In this document: positions 1-5,536 of the stretch, one piece after another
How positions within the stretch are numbered: the first letter of the stretch is position 1
How the letters are laid out: every line of letters starts with the position of its first letter
Assembly (NCBI GenBank): GCA_964526035.1
Contig: CAZGKE010000172.1
Location: forward strand, 1 to 6,846
DNA length: 6,846 nucleotides
Direction: 5' to 3'
Source of the DNA: DAOMOD01 sp964526035
GTDB lineage: Bacteria > Pseudomonadota > Gammaproteobacteria > Xanthomonadales > BPKI01
Made by a program: the position numbers and the translations under genes
Notes under the pieces: model-generated
Seen by the model: the letters and a program-made list of their open reading frames with translations, nothing else
Database searches by the model: none
What the model was told of the DNA's origin: nothing

Positions 1-2045
1 ACGTTGCCGGCTTCGAGGCTGATGCCGTAGTAGGCGGGTAGACTGAACAGGCGCTCGGCGTCGCCGAACGGCCGATAGAACAGTCCGCGCGCGAGGAACA
101 GCTGCGAACCGAACAGTTCGTTGTCGCCGTAGCCGGAGAGATTGCCCAGGCCACCGAGTTGGTCAAAGCCCTGCAGCACGGCGTTGTCGCGGCTGGCATG
201 CGAGAGGCGCACGCCGCCGAGCAGTCGCGTCCTGCCGATGCGCCCGGCGGCGTCCCAGGCCAGACGCAGCACCTCTTCACTTTCCGTCGAGCCGAGCGCC
301 GGGCGATAGACCTCGGCTCGCAGATCGAGGCGTTGGCCGGCGCCCGGAAATACGCTGCTGTCGAGGCTGTCGTGGAGCAGGCCGAGCACCACCGTGCCGT
401 AGTCGCTGGAAAGCCCATCGAATTCATCGAGCATGCCGATGCGCTGGCGTACGCGGTCGTGGCCGCGCTCGATTCCGACGCTGAGACGGGTCGCCGCGGT
501 GACGTCCCAGCCGGCGCGGGCGCCAACGAATATGCGCTGCTGGCGCAGGCGCGCGACCTCGCGGGTGCCGATGGTCACCGGGATGTTGGTCGCGCGCAGC
601 CCCAGGTAGGGCTGCAGAAAGAACTGCCCGGTGAAGCCGAAAGGGGATATGTAGTCTGCCTCCAGGCTGGTCAGGCGGCCGATGCTGGCGCGTCCTTGCA
701 GCAGGCCTTCGCCCCAACCGGGCGTGGAGCCTTCGGCCGAGAGCTGGTAGCTGCTGTTGCCGCGGAAGTCATCGGACAGCTGCATGCCGAAACGGATCAG
801 GCTGGGTCCCCAGCCCTTGTCCACCGGCGTGACCTCGATCCCGGTGCGGCCGGCGCCGTCCTCGACGATGCGCCATGAGATGCGCTCGTAGCGGCCGTCG
901 CCATAGGCTGCGGCGATTCCGGATTCAATCGTGGCAACGTCCAGCGGCAGGCCGCTGAGGCCCATCAGGCGCGCTGCGACCAGTCGCGCCGTGCTGCTGC
1001 GGTTGGCGTTGACGCGCACAAACTCCACCAGCGGCGCGTCGAACACGGGCTGGCGGCGCGCTGCGAGGTGGTCGGCGTATGCCTGCGAAGACAGCGCCAG
1101 CGCACGCAGCCTGTCGACTGCCGCCTCGGCGGCGGCCTCGCCGGGCGCCAACGTTTCCAGGGCGCGATCGAACTGAGCCGAACCGATGTCGCCGAGCTGC
1201 GGATGGATCAGGATGTCGGCTTCGGTGAGGCTTTCCATCTGGCGTCGTGTCTGCGCCTTCATCAGCACCACGACCATCTGCATGGTGATGGCCAGCGGGG
1301 AGTTGAGTTCCTCTTCGCCGTGGAGCGGTTCGCCGACGTCGACCACGATCAGATGCGTGACGCCCATGGCGCGCGCCACATCGACCGGCACGTTGTCGAC
1401 GATGCCGCCGTCGACCAGCAGGCGGCCGTCGATGCGGATCGGCTGGAAGGCGGCGGGAACCGACATGCTGGCGCGCACCACGTCGGGCAGGTCGCCACTG
1501 GAAAACACCACGGCTTCGCCGGTGGCGATGTCAGCGGCCACGGCACGAAACGGGATCGGCAGCGCATCGAAATCACGCACCGCGCCTACCCGCAGGAACA
1601 GGCGCTGCAGCAGGAGCTGCAGATTCTGGCCCTGCAGCACGCCGCGCGGCAGCTTGAAGCTGCCTTCACCGAAGCCCATCTCGATGTCGGCCAGGACGCG
1701 CAGCGTTTCCTCCTTGCGCGCCATCGGCAGGTCGCCACGTGGCGGGCCGTCGCGCAGGGCATCGCGCCAGTCAATGGCGCGGATCACCTCCTCCAGTTCA
1801 TCGGCGCTGTAACCGGCGGCATACAGCGCCCCGACGATGGCGCCCATGCTGGTTCCGGCAATCGCGTGCACCGGAATGCGTTCGCGCTCCAGCACCTTGA
1901 GTACGCCGATGTGCGCAATGCCGCGGGCGCCGCCGCCGCCCAGCACCAGGCCCACGCGGATATCGGAACCGTGGCTGTCAGCTTTCGTTGCGTCCCATGG
2001 AAGCACGGCGAAAAGAGCGACGCACAGCCATGTTCGAAGCAGCAT
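1..2045 (-). CDS. Patatin-like phospholipase with POTRA and outer-membrane barrel (PlpD-like, type Vd autotransporter), 3' end outside window
   Basis: The frame is open from the ATG at 2045 to the window edge: 681 codons with no stop. Residues 1-22 look like a Sec signal peptide (MLLRTW, a hydrophobic run, then ATKA before DSHG). The patatin domain starts near residue 30. It has the glycine-rich oxyanion-hole motif GGGGARG (36-42), the nucleophile elbow GTSMG (64-68, Ser66) and the DGG motif with Asp212, so the Ser-Asp catalytic dyad is intact. Residues about 334-405 resemble a POTRA domain. From about 410 on, the alternating strand pattern with many Gly and aromatic residues fits an Omp85/BamA-type barrel, and the visible end (SLEAGN) resembles a late-barrel motif as I recall it in this family. 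PlpD-type proteins are usually a little over 700 residues, so roughly 50 are missing. By family knowledge, the barrel inserts in the outer membrane and the lipase is exported as a lipid acyl hydrolase. There is no clear Shine-Dalgarno before the ATG. A GTG at 2096 is in frame but would bury the signal peptide. Confidence 0.93.
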   Translation of the reverse strand, partial: MLLRTWLCVALFAVLPWDATKADSHGSDIRVGLVLGGGGARGIAHIGVLKVLERERIPVHAIAGTSMGAIVGALYAAGYSADELEEVIRAIDWRDALRDGPPRGDLPMARKEETLRVLADIEMGFGEGSFKLPRGVLQGQNLQLLLQRLFLRVGAVRDFDALPIPFRAVAADIATGEAVVFSSGDLPDVVRASMSVPAAFQPIRIDGRLLVDGGIVDNVPVDVARAMGVTHLIVVDVGEPLHGEEELNSPLAITMQMVVVLMKAQTRRQMESLTEADILIHPQLGDIGSAQFDRALETLAPGEAAAEAAVDRLRALALSSQAYADHLAARRQPVFDAPLVEFVRVNANRSSTARLVAARLMGLSGLPLDVATIESGIAAAYGDGRYERISWRIVEDGAGRTGIEVTPVDKGWGPSLIRFGMQLSDDFRGNSSYQLSAEGSTPGWGEGLLQGRASIGRLTSLEADYISPFGFTGQFFLQPYLGLRATNIPVTIGTREVARLRQQRIFVGARAGWDVTAATRLSVGIERGHDRVRQRIGMLDEFDGLSSDYGTVVLGLLHDSLDSSVFPGAGQRLDLRAEVYRPALGSTESEEVLRLAWDAAGRIGRTRLLGGVRLSHASRDNAVLQGFDQLGGLGNLSGYGDNELFGSQLFLARGLFYRPFGDAERLFSLPAYYGISLEAGN

Positions 2046-2095
2046 ATTGCGTATGCCGGTGGACGCAGGAAGGTCCGCGACTGGGGGCGGACGCA

Positions 2096-2115
2096 CGCGC
2101 GCCCCGCGGCGCGCG
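2096..2115. other. Strong GC-only hairpin between the lipoprotein and patatin genes
   Basis: CGCGCGCC (2096-2103) and GGCGCGCG (2108-2115) are perfect reverse complements with a four-base loop. The hairpin lies 12 bases past the lipoprotein stop and 50 bases before the patatin ATG. There is no T-tract on either side, so a canonical intrinsic terminator is not supported. It could stabilise the 3' end of the upstream message or reduce read-through into the patatin gene. In GC-rich DNA such a stem may also arise by chance. Confidence 0.4.
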
Positions 2116-2127
2116 CGCACTTCCGTC

Positions 2128-3801
2128 TCAGTTCAAACGGGTGATGATTTCCAACTCCACGCCCTTGCCGGTGGTGCGGATGTTGAGATCGCCGGTTTCG
2201 AACAGATCTGCGTTGCGACGCATATCCGCGGCCAAGCGCTGCATCTGCGGGTCGTCGGGCGCAGCGGCTTCCATGGCGTCGGCAAACAGCCGGTAGACCT
2301 CACCACGGAAATGCATGTTCAGGAGCAGGTCGGATGGGCCCGCCGGAGCAGCCAGCGCCTGCCTGGCGACGCTGCCGTCGTCGCTGTTGACCGACATCGC
2401 CAGCGCCTTGTCGTCGAGGGCGATGAATGCTGCGCGCATGGGTCCATGCAGCAGATCGGCCGGCAGCGCCACGGCGTCACCACCCGGAGTCGCATTCAGC
2501 TGCGCCAGCGGCGGCAGGAAGTTGCCGCCCATGGCAAGCAGGGCCTGCGGCGAGGGAGATGCCAGGGTCAGCACGCCGGCAAAATCGGGTTCCATGATGT
2601 TGTCGAGCGTGAGGCGGTCGAGGCGCGCGAAGACACCGCTCGCCGCAGGTCCAGCCATCAGCAGCCCCGGATTGGCGGCGGCCTGGCGCATGCCGCCGGC
2701 CATTTCGTTGAGGTCCACCAGCTTTTCGCAGGCAAAGGGGCTGGAGGACATGGCGCCTGCCCACTTGCTGAGCAGCGAAGTGAGCTTCGGCAGCTGCATG
2801 CCGAAGCCGAGGCTCATGAGCCCGCCGCTACTGCCGAGACCGGGGACCGGTGAGGGCAGGGTGGCGAGGTCCGCGGCCAGTTCTGCATCGGTGAGGAAGA
2901 TCAGGCTCATCTCCATGGCTTCGGAGTCCAGGCGGCGCGCGCCGATCACGATGCCGGGGAAGCGTGATGTCATGCCGTTGAGCTCGTCGCGGCAGTGTTC
3001 GCCGGCGAACAGTTCGCTGGCGTCGAAATCGTCGATCAGGCGAACGCTGGGATTCTCGATTTCGGCCAGCAGGTTGGCGCTGTCGATGCGCCCGAGCATG
3101 TACGGGGTGAAGCCGTGCTCGCGCTCCATCGCCAGCAGCGTGCCGGCATCGGCAAGATTGCGTGTCGGCAGCGTATCGCCAAGAAGCTGGGCGATCAGGC
3201 TGGCCTCGGCATCGGCAGGCGCGGCGGTCACCACCACGTCGACATCGCCGATGCTGACCAGGAAGGCAACCTGTTCCACTTCAAAACGGAGCAGGGAGCG
3301 ATCGCCGTGGGGCAGACGCGCCGGAGACAATTTCGCGATCTCGATGATGCGGTCCAGGAATGCCGAGAACCGCTCGCGGTTGCCGATTTCCATGCGCACC
3401 ACCGGAGCCAGGCCGACGCCATAGACGGCCATGTGTGCATTGACCTTGGTGCCAAGCCGATCGTAGGTCGAACGGTCGGCGAACTCGCCGATCTCATCGA
3501 GAATGGCATCTGCCATGTCGAGATACTGGAGTGCGTCGCTGCCGGCCATTGCGCGGACGTCGGCAATCTGCCCCTTCAGGCTCTGCTGGTTGTAGCCACT
3601 GCGCTTCACCATGTCCAGGGCAAGCTCCTCATCCATGGCCTGGCGTGTGGCGAAGAAGTAGGGTGTGCCGGCGGGGACGTAAACCAGAAACGGATTGTCG
3701 CCGGAGTCGGGCAACAGCTTCTCCACGACGGCGGGGGCTTCTTCGCGGCTGCAGGCGACTGCAGCGAGCAGGAACATGATCAATATCAGGGGGCGAAACA
3801 T
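2128..3801 (-). CDS. Predicted outer-membrane lipoprotein of unknown function, 557 residues
   Basis: I do not recognise a family with certainty. The N-terminus is a lipoprotein signal: MFRP, a hydrophobic stretch, then AVAC with Cys17 as the lipidated residue. The -3 position is Ala rather than the common Leu, so the lipobox is slightly weak. Ser at +2 argues against inner-membrane retention. The mature part begins with a charged linker and a motif NPFLVYVPAGTPYFFA (36-51), resembling the 'VPADTPY' opening of large hypothetical lipoproteins of gammaproteobacteria as I remember them; a DUF3352-like relationship is possible. Cys270 and Cys358 are the only other cysteines I found and could form a disulphide. 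A Gly/Ser/Leu/Met-rich stretch lies near the middle. The start at 3801 is chosen over an in-frame ATG nine codons upstream because AAGGAG sits seven bases before it and the signal peptide then begins correctly. The patatin gene follows 82 bases downstream in the same direction, so co-transcription is plausible. Confidence 0.85.
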   Translation of the reverse strand: MFRPLILIMFLLAAVACSREEAPAVVEKLLPDSGDNPFLVYVPAGTPYFFATRQAMDEELALDMVKRSGYNQQSLKGQIADVRAMAGSDALQYLDMADAILDEIGEFADRSTYDRLGTKVNAHMAVYGVGLAPVVRMEIGNRERFSAFLDRIIEIAKLSPARLPHGDRSLLRFEVEQVAFLVSIGDVDVVVTAAPADAEASLIAQLLGDTLPTRNLADAGTLLAMEREHGFTPYMLGRIDSANLLAEIENPSVRLIDDFDASELFAGEHCRDELNGMTSRFPGIVIGARRLDSEAMEMSLIFLTDAELAADLATLPSPVPGLGSSGGLMSLGFGMQLPKLTSLLSKWAGAMSSSPFACEKLVDLNEMAGGMRQAAANPGLLMAGPAASGVFARLDRLTLDNIMEPDFAGVLTLASPSPQALLAMGGNFLPPLAQLNATPGGDAVALPADLLHGPMRAAFIALDDKALAMSVNSDDGSVARQALAAPAGPSDLLLNMHFRGEVYRLFADAMEAAAPDDPQMQRLAADMRRNADLFETGDLNIRTTGKGVELEIITRLN

Positions 3802-3808
3802 GGATTGG

Positions 3809-3814
3809 CTCCTT
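3809..3814 (-). promoter_or_regulatory. Ribosome binding site fixing the lipoprotein start at 3801
   Basis: AAGGAG on the minus strand lies seven bases before the ATG at 3801. The alternative ATG at 3828 has no purine-rich sequence in front of it, so this site decides the start. Confidence 0.8.
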
Positions 3815-3904
3815 GTCGAATAGGACATTGTGCAACGGGTGGCGGGAAATTAGCAGATACAGGGCTGTTCGTCCCCCGCCATCGGTCACGGCCCGGAGGC
3901 GCGG

Positions 3905-3910
3905 TAGACT
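3905..3910 (+). promoter_or_regulatory. Probable -10 element for a leaderless chrA transcript
   Basis: TAGACT lies six bases before the chrA ATG (3917). It shares T, A, A and T with TATAAT at positions 1, 2, 4 and 6. The gap to the ATG is what is expected when transcription starts at or beside the start codon. The only Shine-Dalgarno-like sequence (GGAGG, 3895-3899) is 17 bases from the ATG, too far to be effective. The TAG of this hexamer is also an in-frame stop, so no longer chrA reading frame is possible. The -35 is not convincing. Confidence 0.5.
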
Positions 3911-3916
3911 CGACGA

Positions 3917-5221
3917 ATGCGCCCGACCGAGCATCCTGGCGACGTCCCGTTTCGCGAATCACTGGCGCTGTGGTGGAAGCTCGGCTGGCTGAGTTTTGGT
4001 GGGCCGGCCGGGCAGATCGCCCTGATGCATCGCCTGCTGGTTGAGGAGAAGCGCTGGATCGACGAGGCGCGCTTTCTGCACGCCCTCAACTACTGCATGC
4101 TGCTGCCTGGCCCCGAGGCGATGCAACTCGCCACCTACATCGGCTGGCTGCTGCATGGCGTGCGCGGCGGGGTCGTGGCCGGGATGCTGTTCATCCTGCC
4201 GGGGGCCCTGTGCATTCTGGCGCTGTCCTGGATGTATGTGCTGCTTGGCGACCTGTCCGTGGTGCAGGGGCTGTTCTTCGGGCTCAAGGCGGCGGTGCTC
4301 GCGATCGTTCTGCAGGCGCTGCTGCGCATCGCTGCGCGCACCCTTGGCGGGGTCCTCAAGCCGCTGCTGGCGCTGGCGGCTTTCGTCGCGCTGTTTGCCT
4401 TCAATCTTCCGTTCCCGCTGGTGGTGCTCGGTGCCGGCCTGGTCGGATGGCTCGGCGTTCGCTGGTTGCCGGCGGGTCCCGGGCATGGCGATCCGGGCGC
4501 GGTCGACCTGGTGCTGCGGCCGGGCACACGCCGCGCCGCTCTGATCTGCCTGCTGCTCTGGGGCATCACCGTCGGAGCACTGTTCGGCGCCCAGGGTGAG
4601 GAGAGCGTTTTCACGCAGTTGGCCATCTTCTTTTCGAAGATGGCCGTGGTCACCTTTGGCGGTGCGTATGCGGTTCTCGCCTACGTCGCGCAACAGGGAG
4701 TCGAGCACCATCAGTGGCTGCAGCCGGGAGAAATGCTGGACGGCCTGGGTCTTGCGGAAACCACGCCGGGGCCGCTGATCCTTGTCACGCAGTTCGTCGG
4801 ATTCCTGGGCGCCATGCGTCACGCCGGCATGGAACAGGCGCTGCTGGCGGGTACGCTGGGTGCGCTGCTCACCACCTGGGTGACATTTCTGCCGTGCTTC
4901 CTGTGGATCTTCGCGGGGGCTCCGTACGTCGAGAAGCTGCGGCACCATCGCGGCCTTGCAGCTGCACTGGCGGCGATCACCGCGGCCGTGGTCGGCGTCA
5001 TTGCCAACCTGGCGCTATGGTTTGCCTTGAATTTCCTGTTCGGCGAACGCTACCGCGTCGACGCTGCAGGACTGGACATGCACTTGCCGGTCCTTGAAAG
5101 CGTCAACCTTGCGGCCTTGGCGCTTTCGCTGCTGGCCGTGCTCATGCTGTTTGCAGCCCGCCTTGGCCTGTTCCCGGTGCTGGTCGGCTGCGCCGTGCTG
5201 GGAATCGCGTTGAGCCATTGA
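3917..5221 (+). CDS. chrA: Chromate transporter ChrA, long-chain (two-domain) CHR family
   Basis: The 434-residue product is strongly hydrophobic and shows the internal duplication typical of long-chain ChrA. The N-terminal half has KLGWLSFGGPAGQ (21-33) followed by LPGPEAMQLATYIGW (63-77). The C-terminal half repeats the plan with FGGAYAVLAYV (247-257) and ETTPGPL (281-287). The length is in the usual range for full-length family members and both signature sets are intact. Several transmembrane helices can be seen in each half, separated by a hydrophilic linker near residues 185-207. By family knowledge, ChrA exports chromate from the cytoplasm and gives chromate resistance, though many homologues have not been tested and may carry other oxyanions. 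A TAG stop at 3905 with no start codon between it and 3917 makes this ATG the earliest possible start. No chrB, chrC or sulfur-metabolism gene is adjacent, and the gene appears monocistronic. Confidence 0.95.
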   Translation: MRPTEHPGDVPFRESLALWWKLGWLSFGGPAGQIALMHRLLVEEKRWIDEARFLHALNYCMLLPGPEAMQLATYIGWLLHGVRGGVVAGMLFILPGALCILALSWMYVLLGDLSVVQGLFFGLKAAVLAIVLQALLRIAARTLGGVLKPLLALAAFVALFAFNLPFPLVVLGAGLVGWLGVRWLPAGPGHGDPGAVDLVLRPGTRRAALICLLLWGITVGALFGAQGEESVFTQLAIFFSKMAVVTFGGAYAVLAYVAQQGVEHHQWLQPGEMLDGLGLAETTPGPLILVTQFVGFLGAMRHAGMEQALLAGTLGALLTTWVTFLPCFLWIFAGAPYVEKLRHHRGLAAALAAITAAVVGVIANLALWFALNFLFGERYRVDAAGLDMHLPVLESVNLAALALSLLAVLMLFAARLGLFPVLVGCAVLGIALSH

Positions 5222-5225
5222 ACCA

Positions 5226-5251
5226 CTGAACCAGTTCGCGGACTGGTTCAG
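5226..5251 (+). terminator. Hairpin just after chrA, probable terminator without T-tract
   Basis: CTGAACCAGT (5226-5235) and ACTGGTTCAG (5242-5251) form a perfect 10-base-pair stem with a six-base loop, starting four bases after the chrA stop. The bases that follow (AGATCGCC) are not T-rich. A 3'-end stabilising or weak terminator role is the most reasonable reading. As an inverted repeat between convergent genes it could serve both strands. Confidence 0.6.
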
Positions 5252-5269
5252 AGATCGCCTGATGCGCGA

Positions 5270-5303
5270 GGAACCAGGAATCCCGGCGCGGCACATCACC
5301 GCA
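5270..5303. repeat. Degenerate 34-base direct repeat, copy 1
   Basis: It begins GGAACCAGGAATC and ends CACCGCA, and matches 5397-5430 at 29 of 34 positions without gaps. The two copies flank the REP-like palindrome. Their GGGAATC-type core resembles short dispersed repeats of Xanthomonadales chromosomes; that link is from memory. Confidence 0.6.
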
Positions 5304-5312
5304 CAGTCATGC

Positions 5313-5343
5313 AGGTTGGGGTAAGCGCAGCGCACCCCAACCT
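5313..5343. repeat. REP-like palindromic element
   Basis: AGGTTGGGGT (5313-5322) and ACCCCAACCT (5334-5343) are perfect reverse complements around an 11-base loop. The loop itself holds GCGC-A-GCGC, so a nested stem is possible. Near-identical GGTTGGGGT...ACCCCAACC elements occur as dispersed repeats in many gammaproteobacteria by my recollection. It lies in a convergent intergenic region, the usual place for REP sequences, and could act in mRNA 3'-end stability or be mobilised by a RAYT transposase encoded elsewhere. Confidence 0.7.
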
Positions 5344-5395
5344 ACAGCGCTCGCATGCTGCGCGCTCGTGGGGAATCTCATCCGCCACTGACGCC

Positions 5396-5474
5396 GGGAA
5401 CCGGGAATCGCAGCGCGGCACACCCCCGCACCGGTATCGCTACGCTCGGAGGCCCGATCCGTTTCCCGGTTCCC
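5396..5474. repeat. Long-range inverted repeat (12-base perfect arms)
   Basis: GGGAACCGGGAA (5396-5407) and TTCCCGGTTCCC (5463-5474) are exact reverse complements separated by 55 bases. Together with the direct repeat this looks like a small composite or decayed palindromic element. No target-site duplication can be assigned with confidence. Confidence 0.6.
5397..5430. repeat. Degenerate 34-base direct repeat, copy 2
   Basis: It begins GGAACCGGGAATC and ends CCCCGCA, differing from copy 1 (5270-5303) at five positions. Its left end also forms the left arm of the inverted repeat at 5396-5407. Confidence 0.6.
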
Positions 5475-5503
5475 TGGCCTGATTGCAAGTCCGGTGTACG
5501 GGA

Positions 5504-5536
5504 CGGGCGAATGCCGCCCGCCCCGCTTACGGGCGG
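5504..5536 (-). terminator. Possible terminator of the OmpA-type gene, two alternative GC stems
   Basis: Directly after the stop codon (minus strand), CCGCCCG at 5530-5536 can pair with CGGGCGG at 5514-5520 (seven pairs, nine-base loop). An alternative stem pairs 5515-5520 with 5504-5509 (six pairs, five-base loop). The two share bases and exclude each other. No T-tract follows, so an intrinsic terminator is only tentative. Confidence 0.4.

Larger units (their letters stand above)
3802..3916. promoter_or_regulatory. Divergent intergenic region with the promoters of chrA and the lipoprotein gene
   Basis: These 115 bases separate two divergently transcribed genes, so both promoters should lie here or just inside the coding ends. 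The stretch around 3845-3860 is the most AT-rich part (GGAAATTAGCAGATACAG). I see no convincing paired -35/-10 hexamers for the minus-strand gene and no obvious operator palindrome, such as one for a ChrB-like regulator. No chrB gene is present beside chrA in the window. Confidence 0.5.
5222..5536. other. Gene-free convergent intergenic region with a cluster of short repeats
   Basis: This 315-base stretch lies between the stops of chrA (plus strand) and the OmpA-type gene (minus strand). I found no ORF with a plausible start, ribosome site or recognisable product. It instead holds two hairpins at its ends, a REP-like palindrome, a degenerate 34-base direct repeat and a long-range inverted repeat, each listed separately. 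Dispersed repeats tend to accumulate between convergent genes because they disturb no promoter there. Confidence 0.75.

Noticed and set aside
2046..2096. GTG at 2096 as the patatin start
   Set aside because: It is in frame, but would add 17 mostly polar or Pro-rich residues before a good Sec signal, and has no better ribosome site.
1068..2144. Long plus-strand open frames (for example 1068-2144, 1186-1812 and 1837-2853) opposite the patatin and lipoprotein genes
   Set aside because: They lie antisense to confident genes, have low-complexity Arg/Ala/Ser/His-rich products, and lack ribosome sites or recognisable domains. Such frames are expected in GC-rich DNA.
3802..3828. Longer lipoprotein start at 3828
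   Set aside because: It lacks a ribosome site and would place nine polar residues before the lipoprotein signal, whereas the ATG at 3801 has AAGGAG at seven bases.
2315..4044. Plus-strand frames 2315-3424 and 2995-4044
   Set aside because: They are antisense to the lipoprotein gene; the second also runs into chrA in another frame. They show no domain and no start signal.
3959..4948. 329-codon minus-strand frame opposite chrA
   Set aside because: The product is a Gln/Arg/His-rich shadow of the transporter with no motif or start context.
5270..5430. Repeat copies as a CRISPR array
   Set aside because: There are only two degenerate copies about 127 bases apart, with a palindrome between them rather than a spacer of normal length, and no cas gene.
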